Positions 7,905 through 17,080 are shown, counted from the stretch's first letter. The stretch: 64,000 bases of DNA from an uncultured Eubacteriales bacterium (GCA_949840345.1 CATKWX010000002.1:1-64000); one strand, 5' to 3'. Translations and numbers: made by a program. The notes: generated from the letters alone by a model not told the origin.

Positions 7905-9182
7905 ATGAAATATATAAAACATATATTACTTTTAGCTATAATCCTTATTGCCGTAAGTATATCTAAAGTATATGCTACTACGGGAACCGTTACAGCAGAC
8001 GGAGTAAACGTAAGAAAAGGACCAAGCCTTGACGACGAAATCATTGAAACTTTAAATGCCACGGCAGAAGTTGAAATTATTGGTGAGAGTGGCGAGTGGT
8101 ACAAAATAAGATATAACGTTAATACTACTTTTGAAGGATATATGCATAAAAATTATATAAAGATAAATAATGGAGGAACCGCTACGGATAATCCAACACC
8201 AGTTCCAACACAAACGCCAGAACCAACGCCTACACCAAGTGCACCAGAAACACCAATAATTGAACAACCAAAGGTAGATTTATTAGGAGAAAAAACTTTG
8301 AGCAGTGAAGCAAAAGTATATATTTTGCCAGTGGTTACATCAAGCGTAAAAGATACAATTGGCAAAAATACAAAAGTTACAGTATTAGAAATTGCGGGAA
8401 ATTATGCATATATAAATTATAGTAATAAAAATGGATGGGTAAGATCAAGTTTGTTACAAGAAGCTACAACACAAACAACATCTACAACGACTACAGGTAG
8501 AACTGCATATGTATGTGTTAGTCAAGCAATAGTAAGAAAAAGTGCTACAACAGAGTCAGAAAAGATTACAACTCTAACCTATAATGATGAAGTAACAATC
8601 ATTGGGGAAGAGGGAAATTTCTATAAAATTAGATTAAATAATAATGAATATTATATGGCAAAACATTTAATTGCAAATACAAAACAACCAACAACAACAT
8701 CTAGAAGTTCAACATCAAGAGAGACAACGACAGTACCAAATACTACTGAAACACCAAAAACAGAACCAACATCACAAGTGCAACAAACAGTTGCTAAAAG
8801 CTCAGTAGGAGACAAAATGGCACAAATGGCAAAAAGCTATGTAGGATATAAATATGTATATGGAGGATCAAATCCATCAACAGGTTTTGATTGTTCAGGA
8901 CTTGTGTATTATATATGTGGAAAATTAGGATATAGTGTAAATAGAACAGCAGATAATCAAATATATAATGGTGTTGCAGTTGATAAAGCAAATTTACAAC
9001 CGGGAGATTTAGTATTTTTTACTAATTATAAAACAAATAAGGGAATTGGGCATGTAGGAATATATATAGGAAACAATCAGTTTGTACATGCATCAACTCC
9101 AACAACTGGAGTAATAGTATCTTCATTAGGAGAAGCATCATATGTAAATAGATATGTTGGAGCAAGAAGAATCGGAATTTAA
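7905..9182 (+). CDS. Secreted SH3-domain NlpC/P60 peptidoglycan endopeptidase
   Basis: 425 aa. A signal peptide (residues 1-25, ending VYA) is followed by three bacterial SH3 domains at about 26-75, 130-185 and 205-260, e.g. TADGVNVRKGPSLDDEIIET. They are joined by Pro/Thr-rich linkers. The C-terminal 120 residues are an NlpC/P60 domain with the catalytic cysteine in GFDCSGLVYY and the histidine in GIGHVGIYIG. Such enzymes cut D-Glu to diamino-acid bonds in cell-wall stem peptides. GGGAG 9 nt before 7905 supports this start over an ATG at 7881. Confidence 0.9.
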   Translation: MKYIKHILLLAIILIAVSISKVYATTGTVTADGVNVRKGPSLDDEIIETLNATAEVEIIGESGEWYKIRYNVNTTFEGYMHKNYIKINNGGTATDNPTPVPTQTPEPTPTPSAPETPIIEQPKVDLLGEKTLSSEAKVYILPVVTSSVKDTIGKNTKVTVLEIAGNYAYINYSNKNGWVRSSLLQEATTQTTSTTTTGRTAYVCVSQAIVRKSATTESEKITTLTYNDEVTIIGEEGNFYKIRLNNNEYYMAKHLIANTKQPTTTSRSSTSRETTTVPNTTETPKTEPTSQVQQTVAKSSVGDKMAQMAKSYVGYKYVYGGSNPSTGFDCSGLVYYICGKLGYSVNRTADNQIYNGVAVDKANLQPGDLVFFTNYKTNKGIGHVGIYIGNNQFVHASTPTTGVIVSSLGEASYVNRYVGARRIGI

Positions 9183-9224
9183 GTAAATATGGGGGCAATT
9201 TAATATATTATATAAGGAGTATTT

Positions 9225-11745
9225 ATGCTAAAAAGACCAATAGTAATTGCCGTCATAGGATATATAATAGGAATAATTTTAGGTATTGTAGGGGCGCAAG
9301 GTTGCGCCCCATTTTGTACAATGAAGAATTTTCATATATTGCACATCGTAGGGGCGAGCATTGCTCGTCCATCTAGTGCTGTATTATATATGCTTTTTTT
9401 AACAATTAGTATTTTAATAATTATAAATAAGGTAATAATCTGTAGGGAACGAGACCAAAGTCGTTCCAATCGCACTAATAAAAAAATCAAAAAATACTTT
9501 AGAATACTATTTCCTAAAAAAGCAATTATAATATTTTGTATATTTATGATTATGGGAATTGTATATACTTTTTTTCTAAATCAAAAGTATGAAAAAACAT
9601 ATGAATTTGATAATATAAAAGAAGTATTTGGAATTGTAGAAAGTATAGAATTACAAGACTATAGCAATAAGTATATTATTAAAGTAGAGAGTATAAATGG
9701 CAAGAAATATATAAGAACAAAGTTTATATTATACACTAAAGCAAAAGCAAAGAAATTAGAATATGGAGACTATATAAAGTTATCAGCAGAGTATATAAAG
9801 CCAGATGACAGTAGAAACTATATGGGATTTTCATATAGAAATTATTTAAAACAAAATATGATATATGGAAGTATACAACCTACATCTGAGATACAAGTAA
9901 TAGAAAAGGGAAAAGTAAATATTATAAGCAGAATATCAAATAGTGTTAGAAGTAAGATAATTAAAGATGTTAATGATAATTTATCTTGTGATGCAGGTTC
10001 TGTTTTTTTAGGAATACTGCTAGGAGAAAAATCGCAAATTACAGATGAAATAAACACATATTTTAGAGAAGGCAATATGGCACATATACTTGCTGTATCC
10101 GGTGCTCATGTGAGCTATGTAATGATTACACTCTCGCTACTCTTAAAAAAATGTAATAAAAAAGTTTATTTAATATGTACTATAATTATTTTAGCTTTTT
10201 TTATGATACTTACAAATTTTACTCCATCAGTTGTAAGGGCTTGTATGATGGCTATAATTGCTTTAACTGCAAAATTAATTTATAAAAGATCAGATGTATA
10301 TAATAATTTAGGAATATCTGCTTTAATAATTTTATTATATAATCCATATACAATTTTAAATATCGGATTTCAATTAACATATTTAGGGACACTAGGGATA
10401 GTGCTGTTAGGGAAAAAGATTGTGGGGGCACGGTCCCAAGGGAATACCCCGTGGACGTGACGCCACTGTGCCATTTTATTTAAAAAAACACAAAATTAAA
10501 AAATTCGTAATAAATTCAATTTTGATTTCTTTATCTGTGCAAATTCTAATTGCACCAATAATAATTTTCAATTTTAATATGTTATCTTATAATTTTTTAA
10601 TTTCTTCGATTATTGCAACTCCTATATTTGCAGGGATAATGATTTTCGGAATAGCTTCCTTTGTATTAGGTCCAATTTGTTTTCCAATTCTACAAATATT
10701 ATTAGATTCTTTAATATTTATATCTAAATTTATATCAAATCTTCCACTTTCGAAACTTGTAATACCAACCCCTAATCTAATTTCAATAATTTCTTATTAT
10801 ATAGTATGTATAGCAATTTTATTTTCAAAAAGTAAATTAGTTTTTAGAATTATAAAGGATAGAGAAAAAATTACTAATATACTAAAAAGATTAGTGGTAG
10901 TGTTACTAATTATATGTATAACAGTTAAGTTTGTTCCAATATTAAAAAATACAGATTTAAGAATTTTCTTTATAGATGTAGGTCAGGGAGATTCTAGCTT
11001 AATTATTACTCCCAAAAATAAAGTGATTTTAATAGATGGAGGTGGCTCTCCAAATGAAAATTATGATGTGGGAAAAAGCACTTTAGTGCCATATTTATTG
11101 GATAGAGGAATAACAAAAGTAGACTATATGATGATTTCTCATTTCGACAATGACCATGTAGGTGGACTTATGTATGTATTAAAAAGTTTGAAGGTAAAGA
11201 ATATACTAATATCAAAACAGTTTAAAGAAAGCAAAGAGTATAAAGAATTTATAGAACTTGTAAATAAGAAAAAAACAAGAATAATAACAGTAAAGCAGGG
11301 AGATGTAATAAAAATAGAAAGAGATATAAATTTTAACATATTGTGTCCTACTCCTAAACTGGAATTTGATGATTTAAATAATAATTCAATAGTGGCAAAA
11401 ATGACATATAAAAGTTTTAGTATATTATTTACTGGAGACATAGAAAAGGAGGCAGAAAATAAGATGCTTAAAAAATATAATCAAGCTACATTAAAAAGTA
11501 CAGTACTAAAAATAGCACATCATGGTTCTAAAACTTCTACAATTCAAGAATTTATAAATATAGTAAATCCTAAAATTACATTGATAGGTGTTGGAAAAAA
11601 CAATAATTTTGGACATCCAAATGGAGAAGTTTTAGCAAGAATAAAAAATGTAGGAGCTAAAATCTATAGAACAGATGAAAATGGGGAGATAATGTTAAGA
11701 GTAGATAGGAATGGGAAAATGTGGATAGATAAGATGTTAAACTAA
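9225..11745 (+). CDS. comEC: DNA internalization competence protein ComEC/Rec2, two frames joined by a +1 shift at CGG
   Basis: The first frame (9225-10460) holds the N-terminal region and competence membrane domain (GEKSQITDEINTYFREGNMA, HILAVSGAHVSYV). The second (to 11745) holds the remaining membrane helices and the metallo-beta-lactamase domain (FFIDVGQGDSSLI, DGGGSP, ISHFDNDHVGG, KIAHHGSKTS). The in-frame codon CGG at 10431-10433 lies in a repeat; skipping its C continues in GGT and the second frame, giving one 839-aa protein, normal for ComEC. Without a shift the first frame stops nine codons later; the second could start only at TTG 10420 with a poor ribosome site. ComEC forms the DNA-uptake channel. 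Three further repeat copies lie in frame in the N-terminal part. Confidence 0.85.
9288..9467. repeat. Three in-frame GC palindromes inside comEC
   Basis: Copies at 9288-9310 (GGGGCGCAA-GG-TTGCGCCCC), 9348-9370 (GTAGGGGCGAGCATTGCTCG plus TCC) and 9442-9467 (GTAGGGAACGAG to TCGTTCC). All are translated without a stop. They occupy the weakly conserved N-terminal region between membrane segments. Confidence 0.85.
10422..10472. repeat. Composite GC palindrome inside comEC at the frame change
   Basis: GTGGGGGCACGGTCCC, AAGGGAATACCCC and CCACTGTGCC match the longer repeat form seen at 16.6, 38.65 and 51.7 kb (GGGGCACCGTTTG, GGGAATACC, CACCACTGTGCC). The insertion sits in a loop between membrane helices and contains the in-frame CGG. 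Confidence 0.8.
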
Positions 11746-11759
11746 AGCAACTAAAATTA
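11740..11759. repeat. 20-bp direct repeat, left copy, flanking the antirepressor gene
   Basis: AACTAAAGCAACTAAAATTA, identical to 12639-12658. It includes the stop codon of comEC, as the right copy includes that of the antirepressor gene. The left copy is part of the comEC terminator. Confidence 0.8.
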
Positions 11760-11768
11760 GTTGCATTT
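11747..11768 (+). terminator. comEC terminator
   Basis: GCAACTA-AAAT-TAGTTGC stem followed by ATTT. The T-run is short. Confidence 0.5.
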
Positions 11769-11798
11769 AAAAAGAAAAAGGAAAGGAGAATATAAAAT

Positions 11799-12644
11799 AT
11801 GAATTATGAGATTATAGAAAATGGGTTATTACCAATATATGAAAATGAAAATAAAGAAAGATTAGTAAATGCAAGGGAATTACATAGTATTATGAAAGTA
11901 AGAAGAGATTTTACAAATTGGATAAAGGATAGAATACGAAAATATATGTTTATTCAAGATGAAGATTATATTTTAACGTTCGCCAAAATTGGCGAACGTA
12001 GAAACGTAATTAAACACGAATATTATATAACAATAGATATGGCAAAAGAATTAGCAATTGTAGAAAATAATGATATTGGGAGAAAAATAAGAAGATATTT
12101 TATTGAAGTCGAAAAAAGATATAGAAATATAATAGAGAGTCCAAGAAATATATTTGATTTTATGAGAATGGCAATTGACCAAATTGAAGCAAATGAAAAA
12201 GAAATAAAAAAAGTTAAGGTATTATCTGAAAATAACACTAAACAAATTGAAAAAATTCAATCAAAAATAGATGTAACAATAAAAAAAGACTATTGTTTAG
12301 CTTCTGATATTGCAGAACAATTACAATTATATTCAGAAAATGGATTGCCACATTCAAATTTAATAGGAGCAATAGCGAGACAGTTAGGTTATAAAGTATC
12401 ATTTAAACATTATTATGAGGATGAATACATAGCGATTGTACCAGATATTAGTAAAGATAATGCTTTTTGGCAAATTTATTACAAGCCAAAAGCAATTGTT
12501 CAAATTATAAATTGGTTTAATGAGAATAAAGAGGACATAGAGTATATAGTTGTATATCAAAAAAATACTAAAAATGGACTAAAAGGAGAAATCAAAGAAA
12601 AAGGATTTAAAATAGACGAAATTTGTTATAAGATAAAAAACTAA
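11799..12644 (+). CDS. Phage-type antirepressor (AntA/AntB domain)
   Basis: 281 aa. Residues about 10-115 fit the AntA/AntB antirepressor domain: LVNARELHSIMKVRRDFTNW, FAKIGERRNV, EYYITIDMAKELAIVENNDI and GRKIRRYFIEVEKRY. A coiled-coil stretch and a C-terminal domain resembling other phage antirepressor tails follow. In phages such proteins inactivate repressors and trigger induction. Here it stands alone between comEC and a BofC-domain gene, with no other phage gene near and direct repeats on both sides, so it is probably a remnant or a mobile single gene. AAGGAGAA precedes the ATG. Confidence 0.8.
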   Translation: MNYEIIENGLLPIYENENKERLVNARELHSIMKVRRDFTNWIKDRIRKYMFIQDEDYILTFAKIGERRNVIKHEYYITIDMAKELAIVENNDIGRKIRRYFIEVEKRYRNIIESPRNIFDFMRMAIDQIEANEKEIKKVKVLSENNTKQIEKIQSKIDVTIKKDYCLASDIAEQLQLYSENGLPHSNLIGAIARQLGYKVSFKHYYEDEYIAIVPDISKDNAFWQIYYKPKAIVQIINWFNENKEDIEYIVVYQKNTKNGLKGEIKEKGFKIDEICYKIKN

Positions 12645-12658
12645 AGCAACTAAAATTA
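12639..12658. repeat. 20-bp direct repeat, right copy
   Basis: Identical to 11740-11759. Left start to right start is 899 bp, the size of the antirepressor gene plus leader. Confidence 0.8.
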
Positions 12659-12699
12659 AACTAAAATGTATATTTTTCAAAAATTTGCCAATAATAAGA

Positions 12700-12808
12700 A
12701 AAGTGGCTTCGCCACATGTGCATTTTGCTTCGCAAATATGCACGAATCAAGGAGACTTAACCTTGAAGCTCTAGGAAAAATCTTGCGATTTTTCCTATGC
12801 AATAAAAA
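12700..12808. other. Cluster of hairpins between antirepressor and BofC-domain genes
   Basis: GTGGC-TTC-GCCAC, then TGTGCATTTTGC-TTC-GCAAATATGCAC, then TAGGAAAAATC-TTGC-GATTTTTCCTA. These are three back-to-back stems, at least the last two able to end transcription. No gene is visible here. Confidence 0.55.
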
Positions 12809-12836
12809 TAACATATATTAAAGATGGGTGATTATT

Positions 12837-13430
12837 ATGAGAAAAGGATTATTGGCATTATCAATATTATTAATATTAGTATTTAGCTTTTTAATAGGGA
12901 TGTATATATATAAAATAGCGACATTAGAAGAACCTCAAGATATGGAAATTGCTAAAGCAGAAGAGATAGAAGACGAATGTACCTTAGAATATGAACATTT
13001 AGAAGAAATAGAGCAAGCAAATGCAAAAGAAGAAAAGGTATCTCCTAATGCAAAATTAACAACTAATATATATTATGATGAGTGTGGGCATACAGTAAAA
13101 AAGACAAGCAATATCGAAAATAAATATATTAATTTAAATAAAGATGAGTTATCAGAAGAATATCAAGACTGGGAGATAAAAGAATTTTCACCAGAGAATA
13201 TTATATTATACAAAGAAGAAAAAGGTATATGCAATGAACATTATATTCTAAAAGATAATGATGGGTTTATTGCTGTATATTCATTAGATAGCAATGAAAA
13301 AGAAACCTTGAAAGAAATAACAGAAATATCAACTAACTTTTTGCCAAATACAGATATTGCAAAATTACAAGGTGGGATAAAGGTATATGGTAGGGAAAAT
13401 TTAAACAGTGTGCTAGAAGATTTTGAATAA
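12837..13430 (+). CDS. Membrane-anchored BofC C-terminal domain protein
   Basis: 197 aa. One N-terminal membrane segment (residues 5-25) is followed by an acidic linker and a C-terminal domain of BofC type: DECGHTVKKT, LSEEYQDWEIKEFSPENIIL, KGICNEHYILKDNDGFIAVY and GIKVYGRENLNSVLEDFE. In Bacillus, BofC is a forespore protein that restrains the SpoIVB signal for sigma-K activation. Proteins with only this domain are common in Clostridia and less well understood. ATG 12837 is preferred over GTG 12828 because GGGTG then sits at normal distance. Confidence 0.75.
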   Translation: MRKGLLALSILLILVFSFLIGMYIYKIATLEEPQDMEIAKAEEIEDECTLEYEHLEEIEQANAKEEKVSPNAKLTTNIYYDECGHTVKKTSNIENKYINLNKDELSEEYQDWEIKEFSPENIILYKEEKGICNEHYILKDNDGFIAVYSLDSNEKETLKEITEISTNFLPNTDIAKLQGGIKVYGRENLNSVLEDFE

Positions 13431-13458
13431 AAAAAGAAGACCTAGGTCTTCTTTTTTT
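13431..13458. terminator. Bidirectional terminator between the BofC-domain gene and rpsT
   Basis: Perfect palindrome AAAAAGAAGACC / GGTCTTCTTTTT with T-tracts on both strands, serving the two converging genes. Confidence 0.9.
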
Positions 13459-13460
13459 AT

Positions 13461-13727
13461 CTATGCAACTAATGCATTTATTTTTTTTGCTAAATTAGAT
13501 TTTTTTCTAGCTGCTGTGTTTTTCTTTATAACACCTTTTGTACAAGCTTGATCTATTTTCTTTGTAGCATCAACAAAAAGTTTTTTTGCTTCTTCAGCAT
13601 TTCCTGCTGTTATAGCTTCTTCAACTTTTTTTACAGCTGTTCTATATCCAGTTTTAATCATATTATTTTGTAATGTTTTTTTCTCAATTACACTAACTCT
13701 TTTTATAGCTGATTTGATATTTGGCAT
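13461..13727 (-). CDS. rpsT: 30S ribosomal protein S20
   Basis: 88 aa, starting MPNIKSAIKRV, with the usual helical Lys/Ala-rich sequence (GNAEEAKKLFVDATKKIDQA, GVIKKNTAARKKSNLAKKIN). S20 binds 16S rRNA early in assembly. AAGGGAGGTG lies 9 nt before the ATG. The promoter on the minus strand is TTGATT (13802-13797), 17 nt, TAAAAT (13779-13774). Confidence 0.96.
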   Translation of the reverse strand: MPNIKSAIKRVSVIEKKTLQNNMIKTGYRTAVKKVEEAITAGNAEEAKKLFVDATKKIDQACTKGVIKKNTAARKKSNLAKKINALVA

Positions 13728-13879
13728 TTGTTTTGCACCTCCCTTAAGACTAAGAATAATTTTGACTTGTATTATTTTATCACGGAAGTTAAAAAAAATC
13801 AACCCAAAAAACCAAAAAAGTAGACAATATTTAAAAAATAGTATATATTATATAAAGATTATTTGAAAATGGAGGATAT

Positions 13880-15253
13880 ATGGAAGACCTTTTTTTTAGT
13901 TTAAGAAATAAGTATAAAGAGTTTATATATCATTCTTATGAAATAAAAGAGAGTAATGATAGTATTGAGATAAAATATGAATTTGAAATACCTAATTTAT
14001 CTAGGTTTGAACCTAAAATCACAATACAAAAAAAGAATATAAAATTTGAATCAGTAAATAATGATTATATAAAATATCTAGCATTCAATTTAGGAATGGT
14101 AGAGTTAATTAGCTATTGGAAATGCGCATGTCCTAAAAATGTAATTATAAAATGTGGATATTTAGATGATTACCAAATTAATTGGTTTAAAAAGCTATAT
14201 TACTATGGAATAGGAGAGTACAGATACATAAATCATATAAATATAACACAAGATGAATTAATGGATATAATAGTTGAAGCCAAAAAAACTAATATAGAAA
14301 TTCCACATATTGAGAGAAGTGGCACAATTATACCAGTTGGAGGAGGTAAAGATTCAACTGTAACTTTAGAATTATTAAAAGATTATAAAAAGGATAATTA
14401 TTGTTTAATAATAGGCTCAAAAGAGCCATCTATGAAATGTGCTGAAATTGCAGGATATGCAAACGATAAAATTATAGAGATATCAAGAACAATAGACGAA
14501 AATATAAAAAAATTAAATGCACAAGGCTTCTTAAACGGACATACGCCGTTTTCTTCAATGCTTGCATTTTTATCGTATTTAGTTGCAACATTAACAGGAA
14601 AAAAATATATAGCATTATCTAATGAATCTAGTGCAAATGAGAGTAATGTAGAAGGAGAGAAGATAAATCATCAATATTCAAAAAGCTATGAATTTGAGCA
14701 AGATTTTACCGATTATGTAGAAAGATATTTTTCAAATGAAGTAAAGTACTTTAGTATGTTAAGACCTATAAGCGAATTACAAATTGCTATGCTTTTTTCA
14801 AAAAATGAACAATATCATAAAATATTTAGAAGTTGCAATGTAGGAAGTAAGCAAATTCCTTGGGTTTGGTGCTGTAACTGCCCAAAATGCTTATTTGTGT
14901 ATAGCATATTAAGCCCATTTTTATATAAAGAAAGATTAATAAACATATTTGGAGAGGATATGTTTGAAAATAAGGAAATGCTAAATACTTTTATAGAATT
15001 ATGTGGATATGGAAAAAATAAGCCATTTGAGTGTGTTGGGACATACGAAGAAATAAATTTTGCAATATCAAAGACAATAGTAAACTTAGAAAAGGGAAAT
15101 AAGGAATTGCCATATTTATTGAGTTATTATAAAGAACATTATGGAGTTAAAGAGATTAATAATGAGTTAATAAAACAATATAATGAGTATAATAATGTAC
15201 CAAAAGAATTTGCAAGTATTTTAAAAGCTAAAATAGAGGAGGCTATATGCTAA
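13880..15253 (+). CDS. murL: MurL-type UDP-MurNAc-L-Ala-L-Glu epimerase
   Basis: 457 aa. A PP-loop-like nucleotide site PVGGGKDSTVTLELL lies at residues about 151-165. It is followed by HTPFSSMLAFLSYLVATLTG, ALSNESSANESNV and a cysteine cluster VWCCNCPKCLF. This arrangement fits MurL, which epimerises the terminal L-Glu of UDP-MurNAc-L-Ala-L-Glu to D-Glu using ATP and so bypasses glutamate racemase. The next gene, overlapping by 7 bp (ATGCTAA), is a MurD-type ligase, the partner expected for this route. Assignment rests on motif pattern and context; the family was first characterised in Xanthomonas. GGAGG lies 4 nt before the ATG. Confidence 0.75.
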   Translation: MEDLFFSLRNKYKEFIYHSYEIKESNDSIEIKYEFEIPNLSRFEPKITIQKKNIKFESVNNDYIKYLAFNLGMVELISYWKCACPKNVIIKCGYLDDYQINWFKKLYYYGIGEYRYINHINITQDELMDIIVEAKKTNIEIPHIERSGTIIPVGGGKDSTVTLELLKDYKKDNYCLIIGSKEPSMKCAEIAGYANDKIIEISRTIDENIKKLNAQGFLNGHTPFSSMLAFLSYLVATLTGKKYIALSNESSANESNVEGEKINHQYSKSYEFEQDFTDYVERYFSNEVKYFSMLRPISELQIAMLFSKNEQYHKIFRSCNVGSKQIPWVWCCNCPKCLFVYSILSPFLYKERLINIFGEDMFENKEMLNTFIELCGYGKNKPFECVGTYEEINFAISKTIVNLEKGNKELPYLLSYYKEHYGVKEINNELIKQYNEYNNVPKEFASILKAKIEEAIC

Positions 15254-16597
15254 GTAAATTATTAGAATACTTAAGTGAAAAAAATATACTAATTTTAGGT
15301 TTTGGAATTGAAGGAAAATCGACATATACATTTATAAGAAAACATTTTCCTAAAAAGCAGATTATAATTTGCGATAGTAAAGAAAACTATGAGGAAGATT
15401 TAGAAAATGACGAATTTGTAAGGTGTATTCATAATAATGAATATTTAGAGTATGTAGATAATGTAGATTTAATTTTCAAAACGCCTCGGAATATCTTTTA
15501 AGGATGTCGATATTACAAAGTTTGAACAAAAAATTACAAGCGAGTTAGAGTTAGTTTTTGAGTATATAGATGTATTCACAATAGGAATTACTGGAACTAA
15601 GGGTAAGAGTACAACGAGCTCATTAATGGCAAGTGTATTGCAAAAAAATGGAAAAAGCGAGATGCTTTTAGGTAATATTGGAGTTCCTATATTTGATATG
15701 ATTGATGAAATTAAGAAAGACACAATTCTTGTATTAGAGTTATCTTCACACGCATTGCAATATATAAAGAAATCGCCTAATATAGGAATTTTGCTAAACA
15801 TATTTGAAGAACATTTGGACCATTATAAATCATACGAAGAATATATTGATGCTAAATATAAGGTTTTTAAATATCAAAAAGCAACAGATTATGCATTATA
15901 TAATATAGATAATGAAGTTATTAGTTCAAAACAAGTAGAAACCAAAGCAACTAAAATTGCAATATCTATGAAGAATCAAGTATCAGATATAGTTTTAAAG
16001 GGAAATAAAATATATTATAAAGAAAATAAAATATACACAGACGATGGGAAAAGACACATTTTAGGAGAGCACAACTTAAACAATATAATGTTTGTACTTA
16101 TGGCAAGTGCTATATTAAAGTTAGATTTTGAATTGACCAAACAAGCAATAAATGAATTTATGCCACTAGAACATAGGATGGAGTATGTAGGTAAATTTGA
16201 AGGTGTAGACTACTATAATGATTCAATTGCAACAATTCCAGAAGCTACAATAAATGCTTTAGAAACACTAAAAAATGTAAACACATTGATTATAGGTGGA
16301 AAAGATAGAGGAGTAGACCAAAGCAAAATAATTGATTATTTAAACAATAGTAAAATTGAAAATATAATTTGCTTACCTAAAACTGGGGAATATATAGCAG
16401 AAGGTATGAAGAATAAAAAAACATATTTAGTACAAGACTTAAAAGAAGCGGTAAAAATAGCAAAAGAAGAAACAAAAAAAGGAGCTATATGCCTATTATC
16501 ACCAGCAGCCTCAAGTTATGGATATTTCAAAAACTTCAAAGAAAGAGGAAATTTATTCAAAGAATACTGCGAGGGAATATCTGCGAAAAAAGTGTAG
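15247..16597 (+). CDS. murD: UDP-N-acetylmuramoyl-L-alanine-glutamate ligase (MurD/MurD2), +1 shift at CGG
   Basis: The first frame (15247-15501) gives the N-terminal UDP-binding fold (NILILGFGIEGKSTYTFIRK) and stops three codons after an in-frame CGG at 15487-15489. Skipping the C gives Gly in LIFKTP-G-ISFKDVD, the conserved TPG loop of MurD. The frame then runs to 16597 through the ATP loop GITGTKGKSTTSSLMAS, LELSSHAL, NIFEEHLDHY, LEHRMEYVG and LIIGGKDRGVD. The shifted product has 449 aa, normal for MurD. An internal ATG at 15626 would lack the ATP loop, so the split forms cannot work. With murL it would use L-Glu. Translationally coupled to murL. Confidence 0.85.
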
Positions 16598-16710
16598 GGG
16601 CACCGTTTGAGGGAATACCATGTAGGGGTCGGCGTCCCCGACGACCCGTTGACACCACTGTGCCCTATGAATAATAATGATATGTAGGGAACGGCGCCAT
16701 CGCCGTTCCG
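16594..16710. repeat. Two GC-palindrome repeats after murD
   Basis: Composite copy 16594-16665 (GTAGGGGCACCGTTTG, GGGTCGGCG-TCCC-CGACGACCC, CACCACTGTGCCC) and simple copy 16684-16710 (GTAGGGAACGGCG to CGCCGTTCCG). A separate hairpin TCCAGCGATTTC / GAATTTTTG-type A/T stem near 16740-16770 may terminate murD. Confidence 0.8.
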
Positions 16711-16831
16711 TTTAAGCATAGCCACTTTTCATATGCAAAAATTCCAGCGATTTCTTACTGGAATTTTTGTTTTAGGTTCCTATTCTAGGACACCTCTTTT
16801 AAACTATTATAAAAAAATTTTTAAAAAACTA

Positions 16832-16886
16832 TTGACAGTTGAGTAACTGTTCAACTATAATAAAGTTAGTTGAACAGTTACTCAAC
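16832..16886 (+). promoter_or_regulatory. Metal efflux operon promoter with twin operators
   Basis: TTGACA (16832-16837) and TATAAT (16856-16861). The 18-nt spacer is exactly GTTGAGTAACTGTTCAAC, and 16869-16886, just after the -10, is its exact reverse complement GTTGAACAGTTACTCAAC. Each half is itself a dyad (TTGA, 8 nt, TCAA), as ArsR/SmtB repressors bind. A repressor here would cover the whole promoter. Confidence 0.85.
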
Positions 16887-16896
16887 TGTTTTCGCT

Positions 16897-17060
16897 GTTA
16901 CACCAAAGGAATACCCGAGCGCTGTAGGTGCGCAAGCGGGAGATTATCTGCGAAGCGGATGCCGAGTGAATAATTAATAGTGAATAATGAATAATTATTT
17001 GTAGGGGCGTAGGGACGCATGATTGCGCCCCAGTGAAGAGTACAAAATTTGCTATTCGTA
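16897..17060. repeat. Repeat-filled leader of the metal efflux operon
   Basis: GGAATACCCGAGCGC, GTAGGTGCGCAAGCGGGAG, TATCTGCGAAGCGGATGCCG, runs of GAATAATTAATAGTGAATAA and then GTAGGGGCGTAGGG with CATGATTGCGCCCC. All lie within the transcribed leader, between the promoter and the repressor gene. The last 40 bp (AGTGAAGAGTACAAAATTTG) recur at about 56.0 kb ahead of another gene. Confidence 0.75.
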
Positions 17061-17080
17061 AATTTTGAGGAGGTAACAAA

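Noticed and set aside
11976-11999. Perfect palindrome (arms ACGTTCGCCAA / TTGGCGAACGT) inside the antirepressor gene
   Set aside because: It encodes the conserved FAKIGERRNV stretch of the AntA domain, so codon constraint explains it as well as a hairpin function; too little to call a site.
15944-15960. AAAGCAACTAAAATT in murD, matching part of the antirepressor direct repeat
   Set aside because: It is 15 bp inside coding sequence in an A/T-rich genome with no boundary near; judged a chance match.
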